NCBI RefSeq assembly: GCF_900240265.1
Contig: NZ_LT964739.1
Span: 1,322,663-1,386,662 of the forward strand
Length of the DNA stretch: 64,000 nucleotides
Direction of reading: 5' to 3'
Source: Galactobacillus timonensis
GTDB taxonomy: Bacteria > Bacillota_I > Bacilli_A > Erysipelotrichales > Erysipelotrichaceae
Of the stretch, positions 37,578 through 45,775 are shown one piece after another. The notes beneath the pieces are model-generated. The model worked only from the letters and a program-made list of their open reading frames with translations, was not told the DNA's origin and ran no database searches. Made by a program: the position numbers and the translations under genes. Position 1 is the first letter of the stretch. Every line of letters starts with the position of its first letter.

Positions 37578-38395
37578 AGACCCTGTTCCTTTACGAAGGC
37601 ATAGATATCATCTTCGTGGTATTCCGTTTCCCGGGAAATCCTTCCCATGGTAAAGCCGTAAATCGTAAATTCATCTTTCCCGTCGAGACCAAGAAGCCGA
37701 TCGCAGAAACCACCGTCAACGGCACCGATCGCGCAGCCGCCAAGATGGATGCTTTCGGCGGCGAGATACATGTTTTCACTGATGTGTCCAACGTCGGCCA
37801 TGATCATGCGGGCGGCATCGATGCCATAGCGCCATTCGGCCCGATAGCAGACATAGCTGTAGAGAAAGACAACATTGGCTTTGGCTGCCCAGGTCTGCTC
37901 ATCCAGCGCCGCTGCCATGACCGTACTGACAGGATCCTTTGTGCCAAGAAACTCCAGGGCGTGGTACCAGGGAAGATAGTGATAGAAACCGTCCTGCAGG
38001 CTTTCTACATTTCTCAAAATCATATAGCATTCGAATTCGTGGCGGGCGCCTCCGCACGGTACGGTGCGCATCGTTGCGTAGCTTTTGCCGCGGATGGACT
38101 GAATGCCCTGTGTACACCAGAGAAGATAGCTGAGCGACAGTAGTGACATGCTTTCTTCTGTATAGATACGATGGCTGCGGCGGCCGTTGATGATCTTCAG
38201 AAAGTCATGCTCTATGGGCAGTGCGTCAAAATTGTTCGGCAGTTCAATCCGCTCATTCCGCATGGGTGCTTTGACCAGGGGAGGCTGCGGTTTCTTCAGC
38301 TGCTGATCCGTTTCATAATCCTCGGGTGCAGTGTCACGTGGATGGAGAAAATCTCTTCCTGCTTCGATACGCTTTTGAATTTCCTGAATGTCCAT
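37574..38395 (-). CDS. SagB/ThcOx-type nitroreductase-fold oxidoreductase
   Basis: A 273-residue protein. RRSHRIYTEESMSLLSLSYLLWCTQGIQS (about 71-99) is the FMN-binding opening. RTVPCGGARHEFECYMILRNVESLQDGFYHYLPWYHALE (about 108-146) and MIMADVGHISENMYLAAESIHLGGCAIGAVD (about 192-222) are characteristic of the SagB-type dehydrogenase family. In SagB clusters the enzyme oxidises azolines in peptides, but no precursor or cyclodehydratase is nearby, so the role here is unknown. GAGGAGG precedes ATG. It is in an operon with tag. Confidence 0.85.
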   Translation of the reverse strand: MDIQEIQKRIEAGRDFLHPRDTAPEDYETDQQLKKPQPPLVKAPMRNERIELPNNFDALPIEHDFLKIINGRRSHRIYTEESMSLLSLSYLLWCTQGIQSIRGKSYATMRTVPCGGARHEFECYMILRNVESLQDGFYHYLPWYHALEFLGTKDPVSTVMAAALDEQTWAAKANVVFLYSYVCYRAEWRYGIDAARMIMADVGHISENMYLAAESIHLGGCAIGAVDGGFCDRLLGLDGKDEFTIYGFTMGRISRETEYHEDDIYAFVKEQGL

Positions 38396-38580
38396 GGCGT
38401 TTCCTCCTCTTTGTGTACCATTTCAAGTGTAATGCGGATCGATACAGTTTTGGGAAAAGGTAAAGAAAAGCACACCGGGGAAAAGTAAAAATGGGAAAGA
38501 GGCTGTCTTTTCCCATGTACATTGCTGTATAGTGATTACCTGGTTCGATCAGGAGCCTTCCGGAGAGGAGAAAAAAGCTG
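38396..38580. other. Divergent intergenic region with a hairpin
   Basis: About 185 bp between the SagB-type gene (minus) and YgjV (plus). ATGGGAAA (38491-38498) pairs with TTTCCCAT (38509-38516), a leader hairpin or operator. TATAGT at 38527-38532 could be a -10 for the plus gene. No gene seen. Confidence 0.35.
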
Positions 38581-39114
38581 ATGGTGTCTGAGGTGCTGTT
38601 TGGAAATCTGTTAAGCCTTGGTGCAATGGTTACCGATTCGCTCAGCAGCAAACAGGATTCGGTAAAAAAGATGTTATTTTTGCAATGCGTCAGTCAGGGC
38701 TTCTACAGCATCAGTTCCCTCATCCTGAAGGGGTATAGTGCCGTTGTGCAGAATGTGATCAGTATGCTTCGGAATATCATTGCGATCCGGGGAATCCGCT
38801 CCAATGTTCTGCAATGGACGATCACGGTACTGGCTGTTGTTCTTGGTATCTGGTTCAATAACCGCGGTTTGCTTGGCTTACTTCCGGTTGTAGCAAACGG
38901 CATGTATACGGTTGTCGTCTTTACGGTCGGGGATAATCAGACTGCACTGCGCTGGGCCTTTTTGATCGATATGCTCATGTTCGTTGTATTCAATTTTGCG
39001 ATCATGAACTATGTTGGCTGTCTTGCCTCCGTGATTACAGCAGTCGTGACTGCCCGCGCGATCTATGAAAGCCGCTCTGGCCAAGCAGAGCACTCTGGAG
39101 AAGTCAATCAGTGA
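38581..39114 (+). CDS. YgjV-family inner membrane protein
   Basis: A 177-residue protein with about six hydrophobic segments. FGNLLSLGAMVTDSLSSKQDSVKKMLFLQCVSQGFYSISSLILKGYSAVVQNVISMLRNIIAI (about 6-68) matches the YgjV-type family: paired helices, then a VQNxxSxxRN segment. Function is unknown. AGAGGAG precedes ATG 38581. It converges with and overlaps the DUF3842 gene by 7 nt. Confidence 0.8.
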   Translation: MVSEVLFGNLLSLGAMVTDSLSSKQDSVKKMLFLQCVSQGFYSISSLILKGYSAVVQNVISMLRNIIAIRGIRSNVLQWTITVLAVVLGIWFNNRGLLGLLPVVANGMYTVVVFTVGDNQTALRWAFLIDMLMFVVFNFAIMNYVGCLASVITAVVTARAIYESRSGQAEHSGEVNQ

Positions 39115-39521
39115 GGGGAAGCCAGGGAGACGATGGTGCGGATGGCTGCCTCTGCCAGGTGACTGATCGCATAATCTTCCACGCCGACAACGGTCGTGTC
39201 ACAATGATGGACAGGGATCAGGATGCGCTGCGCTGAGCTGGAACCGATGGCAGATGCCATGGCGGCAGTAATCTCTCCGTACATGGAATCAGCGATCACA
39301 ATACCGATCGGGCCGATGATATAGTCGGCTTTTTTTGCGCATACTACAACGGCATTTTCTCCGGCTGCGACATGGTCTGCTCCGGCTTTGAGCATCGCTT
39401 CAGCGGCCCGGCTGTTAGTGCCGACGGCGATGATCTCCGCCTGAGGCAGTTTCTGCTTTGCGGCAGTAACAAGTGCTTTTCCAATGCCTCCGCCCTGACC
39501 GTCGATGATTACGATTTTCAT
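39108..39521 (-). CDS. DUF3842-family protein
   Basis: A 137-residue protein with a Rossmann-like start, MKIVIIDGQGGGIGKALVTAAKQ, then EIIAVGTNSRAAEAMLKAGAD (about 29-49) and GPIGIVIADSMYGEITAAMASAIGSS (about 71-96). This is the DUF3842 family, common in anaerobic Firmicutes. No function is established; the GQGGGIGK loop suggests nucleotide or phosphate binding. GAGGGGA precedes ATG. Confidence 0.82.
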   Translation of the reverse strand: MKIVIIDGQGGGIGKALVTAAKQKLPQAEIIAVGTNSRAAEAMLKAGADHVAAGENAVVVCAKKADYIIGPIGIVIADSMYGEITAAMASAIGSSSAQRILIPVHHCDTTVVGVEDYAISHLAEAAIRTIVSLASPH

Positions 39522-39559
39522 AACTGTTCCCCTCGCTTCAATGCAGTGGAATTATAGCA

Positions 39560-39593
39560 AAAATCCGCTCAGATCATTGCCTGAGCGGATTTT
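39560..39593 (-). terminator. Terminator of the permease-adenine deaminase operon
   Basis: AAATCCGCTCAG (39561-39572) pairs with CTGAGCGGATTT (39581-39592). The A/T flanks allow termination on either strand. It sits between the ade stop and the DUF3842 start. Confidence 0.85.
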
Positions 39594-39613
39594 GTCAATA
39601 TCAGTCCGGGAGT

Positions 39614-41389
39614 TCAGTCGACGAAGACAGGAACCACTTCCTGCGTAGCGACATCGATCATGCCGATATCGGACATCTTGATTTCCGGCGCAACCGGAAG
39701 GGCAAGCGTCGCGATCCTCAGCAGCGGATTTTCAAGCTCCGTGAGGCCGACTTCGCGATCGGCTTCCTTCATCTTTCTGGCAAGAGCTGCGGTACCTTCG
39801 GCATCGAGCTTTGAAAGAAGGCCGGCAATCGGCAGCGGCAGAAGGGCAAGAACTTTTCCGTCCTTGACCGTCACAAGGCCGCCTCTGCACTCCTTGAGGG
39901 TATTGGCGCAAAGCAGGGCATCCTCTGGCGTATCGTAGACGATCGTCAGGTTATGGGAGTCGTGCGATACGGTCGAAGCCAGGGCGCCGGTCGTGTTGCC
40001 TGTTCCCTTGACGATGGCCAGGGCAATGTGATCGAGGCCGAAGCGGTTGACGACGGCGACGAACTTGGTGTCAGCATCGGGAAGAATGATGCGGCCGTTT
40101 TCGACCTTGACCTTCATGACAGCCTTCTTCGTGATGGCGGAATAGGGTGCCGTATATTCGATGTAGTTGACAGTAACTTCGCCGTTTTCAATCGGTGTCT
40201 TAAGGACGAAATCGTCGGCGGTCAGCGGCCTGAAGTTCATCGAGTCGCGCTCTTCGATCGGATAGGTCCTGTCTTCGATGTCGGCCAGCAGCTTTCCATC
40301 TTCTGCCGTCAGCTTTCCGCCGAAGTATACCTGATGCATGTCCATTGCCTTCAGATCAGGCAGAACACAGAGATCAGCGACATAGCCAGGAGCGATGGCG
40401 CCGAGGTGTTCCATATGAATTTCGCGGGCATTGTTTATGGTGGCAGACTTGACGGCATCGATCGGATCCATGCCCTCTTTGATCGCCAGACGCAGCACAT
40501 CGTTGATATGGCCGACTGTCAGGATATCTTCCGATTCGCGATCGTCGGTGCAGACATCCAGCGTATCGAAGTAGCGGGAATTCTTGAGACCTTTCCAGAT
40601 CTCCTTGACGTTCTTGGTCAGGGAAGATTCACGCATATCGATGCGCAGGCCGAGTCTGTATTTTTCAAGGGCTTCAGAAGCCATGGAGGATTCATGGTCG
40701 CTCTCCGGTCCGCCGCACAGATAGGCCGACAGCATGCGGCCGGAAACCATCGGCGCATGTCCCTGCAGATAGAGGCCGTGGGCGCGGGCAACGGCAATTT
40801 CCGACAGCATACGCTCGTCGCCATGGATGACGCCGAGGAAGTCCATGATTTCGGCCAGACCAATGACGCGCTCGAGGGATGAAAGTTCTTCAACTTCTTT
40901 CGAGGTGAAGACGGCGCCTGTAAATTCTTTGCCGGGAACGGAGGGGATGCAGGATGGGATGTCGATCAGCTGACGCATCGGCAGCCCTTCGGAGCTTTCA
41001 TGCATATATTTGACGCCTTCGACGCCGAAGACGTTGCCGATCTCATGAGGATCGGTGACGACGGTTGTTGTTCCCTTGGGGATGACGGCCTTGGCAAAGT
41101 TGCGCGGCGTCAGCATCGTGGACTCAATGTGCATGTGGGCATCAATGAGTCCGGGAATCAGGTACATGCCCCGGCAGTCGACCTTCTCCTTGACGGGGAC
41201 GTCGATGACGCCGGGATTCTTATATTCGACATGGGCGATGAAGCCGTCGTAGACATAGACGTCGCCAAGCAGCACTTCGCCGGTGAAGACGTTGACGATG
41301 CGGGCGTTAGTGAAGACAGTGTCGCTTTCAATTTCGCCGAGAGCTGCCCTGAGCAGTGCACGTGTATCTTTCGGAAGCAGTTTGAGCAT
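39614..41389 (-). CDS. ade: Adenine deaminase
   Basis: Deaminates adenine to hypoxanthine, entering purine salvage. 591 residues, standard for AdeC/Ade of the amidohydrolase superfamily. Metal-binding LIPGLIDAHMHIESTMLTPRNFAK (about 75-98), GTTTVVTDPHEIGNVFG (about 105-121), LQGHAPMVSGRMLSAYLCGGPESDHE (about 210-235) and the C-terminal VSHDSHNLTIV (about 487-497). It follows the NCS2 permease gene by 22 nt on the same strand and shares its guanine-class riboswitch. Confidence 0.95.
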   Translation of the reverse strand: MLKLLPKDTRALLRAALGEIESDTVFTNARIVNVFTGEVLLGDVYVYDGFIAHVEYKNPGVIDVPVKEKVDCRGMYLIPGLIDAHMHIESTMLTPRNFAKAVIPKGTTTVVTDPHEIGNVFGVEGVKYMHESSEGLPMRQLIDIPSCIPSVPGKEFTGAVFTSKEVEELSSLERVIGLAEIMDFLGVIHGDERMLSEIAVARAHGLYLQGHAPMVSGRMLSAYLCGGPESDHESSMASEALEKYRLGLRIDMRESSLTKNVKEIWKGLKNSRYFDTLDVCTDDRESEDILTVGHINDVLRLAIKEGMDPIDAVKSATINNAREIHMEHLGAIAPGYVADLCVLPDLKAMDMHQVYFGGKLTAEDGKLLADIEDRTYPIEERDSMNFRPLTADDFVLKTPIENGEVTVNYIEYTAPYSAITKKAVMKVKVENGRIILPDADTKFVAVVNRFGLDHIALAIVKGTGNTTGALASTVSHDSHNLTIVYDTPEDALLCANTLKECRGGLVTVKDGKVLALLPLPIAGLLSKLDAEGTAALARKMKEADREVGLTELENPLLRIATLALPVAPEIKMSDIGMIDVATQEVVPVFVD

Positions 41390-41411
41390 GGTTTTCTTTC
41401 TCCCCTGTGCG

Positions 41412-42734
41412 TCACATTACAAAATAGAGAGCCAGCGGGATGCAGAGAATATACATTGCGGGATGAATTTCCTTTGCATGTCCGGTGCATACCTTGATGA
41501 AGACATGAGCCAGGATGCCGGCTGCGATGCCGGTAGCCATGGATCCCATGAATACCGTGAACATGATCATGACAAACGGTCCGAAGGCTTCGGTGAAGTC
41601 GGAGAAGTCAATGTCCTTGAAGCCCTTGACCATGATGAAGCCGACGAAGATGAGAGCCGGGCCCGTTGCGGCATCCGGAATCATCAGAACTGCCGGCGCA
41701 AAGAACATGGCGATGAGGAAGAGGATACCGGTCGTGACAGCGGTCAGACCAGTCCGTCCGCCGGCCTCGACGCCGGCCGAAGATTCGACATAGGTTGTGA
41801 CCGTGGTGCAGCCGAAGATGGCGCCGACACAGGTGCCGATGGCATCGATGAGGAAGGGCTTCTCGATGCCGGGCAGGTTGCCGTTTTCATCGAGCCAGCC
41901 GCAGCGCTGACCCAGGCCCAGCACTGTTCCCAGAGTAGAGAAGAAGTCGCCAAAGAAGGCAATGAAGATGAGGACGATGCCTTCGGCTGTCCAGATATGG
42001 GTGACATCGAGCTTCATGACGACGTTGCCGACCTCTGTGAAGTCCGGAAGAGCAGCGAAGGTGGAAGGAACGGTGGTGACGCCCATCGGGATGCCGATGA
42101 TGGTTGTGACGATGATGCCGATGAGGATGGCACCCTTGACTTTATACGCAGTCAGCAGCGCGATGATGGCAAGGCCGATCAGAGCCAGGATGACAGCGGG
42201 ACTTGTGAAGTCGCCCATGCCCAGGCCGCCGTTGAACGTTGCCAGGCCGGTGTTTTTGAAACCGAGATAGGCGATGAAGAAGCCGATCGCGGTGGAAATG
42301 GAAATTTTGATGTTTTTCGGAATGATGCGGACGATCAGATCCCGGACTCCCAGGATGGAGAGAACGAGGAAGATGACGCCTTCAACGAGGATGATGCCCA
42401 TCGCCTGCGAGAAGGTGATGGTACCTGCCTGAATCATGCCGCCGAGCAGGAAGTTGCTGCCCATGCCGGTGGAGAGGGCGAACGGCATGTTGGAGTAGAG
42501 CCCCATCAGTATCGTGATCAGGCCCGAAATCAGTGAAACGACGACGACGAACGACTGTTTGGTGAGCACCAGGCCGCTGGCGTCAGTGAGTGCCGCTTCT
42601 GTTCCGACCATTGCCGTCGGCTGTACGATCAGTACATAGGCCATGGTCATGAAGGTGGTAAGGCCGGCGATCAGCTCTACTTTCATAGAGGTTCCGCGGT
42701 CGGAAAAATGAAAAAAATCCGCAAGTTTAGACAT
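41412..42734 (-). CDS. NCS2-family purine (hypoxanthine/guanine/adenine) permease, AzgA type
   Basis: A 440-residue membrane transporter. MSKLADFFHFSDRGTSMKVELIAGLTTFMTMAYVLIVQPTAM is the classic AzgA/PbuG opening; GLYSNMPFALSTGMGSNFLLGG, TAIGFFIAYLGFKNTG and TTYVESSAGVEAGGRTGLTAV follow. ATG 42734 is chosen over a longer frame because GAAAGGGGAAAC precedes it and the extra N-terminus would run into the riboswitch. The riboswitch upstream fits a guanine/hypoxanthine importer. Operon with ade. Confidence 0.92.
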   Translation of the reverse strand: MSKLADFFHFSDRGTSMKVELIAGLTTFMTMAYVLIVQPTAMVGTEAALTDASGLVLTKQSFVVVVSLISGLITILMGLYSNMPFALSTGMGSNFLLGGMIQAGTITFSQAMGIILVEGVIFLVLSILGVRDLIVRIIPKNIKISISTAIGFFIAYLGFKNTGLATFNGGLGMGDFTSPAVILALIGLAIIALLTAYKVKGAILIGIIVTTIIGIPMGVTTVPSTFAALPDFTEVGNVVMKLDVTHIWTAEGIVLIFIAFFGDFFSTLGTVLGLGQRCGWLDENGNLPGIEKPFLIDAIGTCVGAIFGCTTVTTYVESSAGVEAGGRTGLTAVTTGILFLIAMFFAPAVLMIPDAATGPALIFVGFIMVKGFKDIDFSDFTEAFGPFVMIMFTVFMGSMATGIAAGILAHVFIKVCTGHAKEIHPAMYILCIPLALYFVM

Positions 42735-42807
42735 CTTGTTTCCCCTTTCTGTAAACGGACTGCCCACGTGCATCCGCGCTGCAGACGGGAAAAAGGTGCT
42801 TGTCTGC

Positions 42808-42870
42808 GCCATAGTCTGACATTTACGGTGTCAGGTAGAGACTGCCGCCCGTATCGCGGCATTATACGGC
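42808..42870 (-). ncRNA. Purine riboswitch aptamer, guanine class
   Basis: Read on the minus strand: P1 GCCGTA/TATGGC, J1/2 TAATG, P2 GCCGC/GCGGC with loop GATACGG, J2/3 AGTCTCTAC, P3 CTGACA/TGTCAG with loop CCGTAAA, J3/1 ACTA. The two loops can kiss through GG-CC. The specificity base in J3/1 is C, as in guanine riboswitches; adenine types have U. It lies 74 nt upstream of the NCS2 permease start. The expression platform between aptamer and gene shows GCAGAC/GTCTGC but no clear T-tract. Confidence 0.92.
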
Positions 42871-43017
42871 TGCTTGTGGACAATAGATATTCTAAAAGGA
42901 TTTCTGAAAAAGAACAGTCTCGCTTTTTTCATAGATGTGATATAGCATTAGCGTTTCTGTATGTCTTTGGACGGTATGGAATGGTATAGTCATGGAGGCA
43001 AAGGGGCGGCATATTGT

Positions 43018-43890
43018 ATGCAGGCATATCAAAGCGGTGACACGATTCAAACCTGGCTGATTATTGCGGGTGCGGACTTTATTGTTGCGGCAGCTGTATT
43101 TTTCTTTCTGGAGCCTTCACGCTGTGCGATTGCGAGCATTTCGGGTCTTGCGATTGTGCTTCAGAATTTCATTCCATTACCGGTTTCGACGCTGGTCATG
43201 ATCATGAATGTGATTCTGCTGATTCTGGGATTCCTGTTGATCGGAAGGGAATTCGGCGTCAAGACAGTCTATACGTCGCTTCTACTGCCGGTGTTTCTTG
43301 GCGTGCTGGAGCAGCTGTTTCCGGGATACAGCTCCCTGACGGGGGATCAGATGCTGGATGCGCTCTGCTATATTCTGGTTGTTGCGGTCGGGCAGACGAT
43401 TCTGTTTCATTACAATGCGTCGTCCGGCGGCACGGATATTCTGGCCAAGATCATCAACAAGTTTTTCCATCTTGAGCTTGGCAGCGCAAGTGCGGCGGCA
43501 GGCATGGTCATCGCCCTTTCTTCCGCGGCTGCCTATGATTCCAAGACGGTTGTGATCTCGGTCCTCGGTACGTATTTCAGCGGCGTGATCCTGGATAATT
43601 TCATCTTCGGCTTCGGTCTGAAGCGAAGAGTCACAATTGTGACACATCATGAACAGGAGCTGATTCAGTTCATTCTCGATGACCTTCACAGTGGCGCTTC
43701 GGTGTATGAGTTCTATGGCGCCTATAAAGGTGAAAAGCACCGGGAGGTCGTATGCATCGTGGACCGGGCTTCCTATCAGAAGCTGATGAACTATGTGCAG
43801 CAGACGGATCCGACCGCATTTGTAACGGTCTACAATATTTCCAGCATTCGCTTTGTTCCGTTGAATGACAGGCATGCGGGCATCCAGTAG
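43018..43890 (+). CDS. YitT-family membrane protein
   Basis: A 290-residue protein with five to six N-terminal transmembrane segments (WLIIAGADFIVAAAVFFFLEPSRCAIASISGLAIVLQ) and the conserved FHYNASSGGTDILAKIINKF (about 135-154). A C-terminal cytoplasmic DUF2179 domain follows (VTIVTHHEQELIQFILDDLHSGASVYEFYGAYKGEKHREVVCIVDR). DUF2179 is nucleotide-binding-like in related proteins. The start is uncertain: ATG 43018 gives the usual N-terminal length, with AAAGGGG upstream; in-frame ATGs at 42961 and 42976 exist. TATAGT at 42985 may be the -10. Confidence 0.85.
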   Translation: MQAYQSGDTIQTWLIIAGADFIVAAAVFFFLEPSRCAIASISGLAIVLQNFIPLPVSTLVMIMNVILLILGFLLIGREFGVKTVYTSLLLPVFLGVLEQLFPGYSSLTGDQMLDALCYILVVAVGQTILFHYNASSGGTDILAKIINKFFHLELGSASAAAGMVIALSSAAAYDSKTVVISVLGTYFSGVILDNFIFGFGLKRRVTIVTHHEQELIQFILDDLHSGASVYEFYGAYKGEKHREVVCIVDRASYQKLMNYVQQTDPTAFVTVYNISSIRFVPLNDRHAGIQ

Positions 43891-43908
43891 AGGATGCCCG
43901 CATGTTTT
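43872..43908 (+). terminator. Terminator overlapping the YitT stop
   Basis: CATGCGGGCATCC (43873-43885) pairs perfectly with GGATGCCCGCATG (43892-43904), then TTTT. The 5' arm encodes the last residues of the protein. It also faces the convergent ABC operon. Confidence 0.9.
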
Positions 43909-43935
43909 CATAAGGCTGGTTGTTGTTTGTTGGTG

Positions 43936-45774
43936 CTAAATGGTCTCGGCATTGACGAACTGGCTGTTCCACAGGCTTGCATAGAAGCCGTTGGCCTTGA
44001 TCAGATCATCATGTTTACCCTGTTCGACGATCTGGCCGTCCTTCATGACGAGGATGAGGTCGGCGTTGCGGATCGTGGAAAGACGGTGGGCGATGGTGAA
44101 GCTCGTCTTGCCGTGCATCAGGTGGTCGATGGCGTTCTGTACCAGCTGCTCCGTACGCGTGTCGACCGAGGAGGTCGCTTCATCCAGAATGAGAAGCGAT
44201 TTTCTGGCTACGAGAGCACGGGCAATGGTCAGCAGCTGTTTCTGACCGGCAGAGAGGTTTGTATCATCCTTCAGTACGGTGTCATAGCCCTGCGGCAGGG
44301 AGCGGATGAAGTGATCAATGCCCACAACCCTGCAGGCTTCTTCTATTTCTTCCTCACTGACGCCGGGGCTGGCATAGGCTATGTTGTTGCGGATGGTGTC
44401 TTCAAAGGTCCATGTGTCCTGAAGAACCATCGAAAACATGCGATGAACGTTGGCACGAGTCATGTCCTTTGTGTTCATGCCGTCGATGGAAATGGTACCG
44501 TCATCGATTTCATAGAAGCGCATGAGCAGGTTGACCAGTGTCGTCTTTCCGGCCCCGGTGGGGCCGACTATGGCCACATTCTGCCCGGGGCGAATGTGGA
44601 TGGAGAAATCCTTGATGATCGGCTTGCCGGGTACATAGCTGAAATCAACATGGTCGAAGCTGACGGCGCCGGCGGTCGGGATAAAGTTATTGACCTTGTT
44701 GGTTTCCGGATCCATTTCCGGTGTTTCCAGGAAATTGAAGATACGCTCAGCAGCGGCTGCGCAGCTCTGCATGTTCGTGATGGCCTGGGCCAACTGAGCC
44801 AGCGGCTGTGTAAACAGTTTGACATAGGCGATGAAGGCGACAATGACACCGAACGTAATCTGCCCGCGCTGTACAAGGAGGGCGCCGACGACGCATACCA
44901 GCAGATAGCCGAGATTGGATACAAACTGCATCAGGGGCATCAGGATGCCGCCAAAGAACTGGCTCTTCCAGCTGTTTTCATACAGTGAATTGTTGAGATG
45001 CGTGAATTCGGCTTCATTTTCCTGTTCTGCGCCGCTGGTCTTCACAAGCAGATGGGCGGCATAGATTTCTTCGATATGGCCGTCAATGGCACCGAGGTAA
45101 TAGGAAGTGCCCTGGAAGTATTTTTGCGAAGAAGCGATGATGCGCCGGATCAGAAGGAAGCCGGCAAGACTCGTGATGATGGCCGTCAGGGCAAGGGTCA
45201 CGTTGGTCTGGAACATGAAGATGGATGATCCGATGAAAAGGACAATGGCACTGACAATGTCCGGGAGCGCCATCTGCAGAGCATCGACAATGGTTTCGAC
45301 GTCGTTGGTGGTGCGCGAGATCAGGTCGCCGAAGCTTGACGAACCAAAGGCGGACAGAGGGATGCGGTTGACCTTGCTCGAAATGTCATTGCGCATTTGA
45401 CGCCCCATGGCCTGGGCAGCGGAAACCATGAGGAAGCTCTGGCCGTAGGTCAATGCGAAACTGAGCAGATAGCAGGCGGTCAGGAAGATACCGGCGCTGC
45501 GGATGGCATCAAAGTTGAACGCGCCCGTCTGCATGCCTTCGCTGATGAGATCGGTGATGGAACTGAGACTCCCCGGACCGAGAAGTGAAAAGATGGCGCC
45601 GGCAATGGCTGCGACAGCAGAGCCGATGATCATCCGGCGGCAGCGCTTGGCATAGTGCACCAGACGCAGGAAGGCGCCTTTGAAGTCTTTCGGCTTTTCG
45701 ACGGCTTTGTTGCGCATTCCTCCGAGGTTGTTTTTGAAGTTGATTGAACCGAGCTGATAGGGATCTTTTGCCAT
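43936..45774 (-). CDS. ABC exporter half-transporter, permease-ATPase fusion (second gene)
   Basis: A 612-residue half-transporter: N-terminal extension, six-helix membrane domain (about 40-330), then an ABC ATPase with Walker A GPTGAGKTT (about 405-413), signature LSAGQKQLL (about 507-515) and Walker B ILDEATSSVD. ATG 45774 is favoured because GGAGG lies just upstream. It starts 2 nt after the stop of the first ABC gene and probably forms a heterodimer with it. A multidrug-type exporter under MarR control is the likely role; substrate unknown. Confidence 0.93.
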   Translation of the reverse strand: MAKDPYQLGSINFKNNLGGMRNKAVEKPKDFKGAFLRLVHYAKRCRRMIIGSAVAAIAGAIFSLLGPGSLSSITDLISEGMQTGAFNFDAIRSAGIFLTACYLLSFALTYGQSFLMVSAAQAMGRQMRNDISSKVNRIPLSAFGSSSFGDLISRTTNDVETIVDALQMALPDIVSAIVLFIGSSIFMFQTNVTLALTAIITSLAGFLLIRRIIASSQKYFQGTSYYLGAIDGHIEEIYAAHLLVKTSGAEQENEAEFTHLNNSLYENSWKSQFFGGILMPLMQFVSNLGYLLVCVVGALLVQRGQITFGVIVAFIAYVKLFTQPLAQLAQAITNMQSCAAAAERIFNFLETPEMDPETNKVNNFIPTAGAVSFDHVDFSYVPGKPIIKDFSIHIRPGQNVAIVGPTGAGKTTLVNLLMRFYEIDDGTISIDGMNTKDMTRANVHRMFSMVLQDTWTFEDTIRNNIAYASPGVSEEEIEEACRVVGIDHFIRSLPQGYDTVLKDDTNLSAGQKQLLTIARALVARKSLLILDEATSSVDTRTEQLVQNAIDHLMHGKTSFTIAHRLSTIRNADLILVMKDGQIVEQGKHDDLIKANGFYASLWNSQFVNAETI

Positions 45775-45775
45775 G

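Noticed and set aside
39953..42536. Two long plus-strand frames opposite ade and the NCS2 permease
   Set aside because: Antisense to genes with clear motifs; acidic low-complexity products typical of shadow frames.
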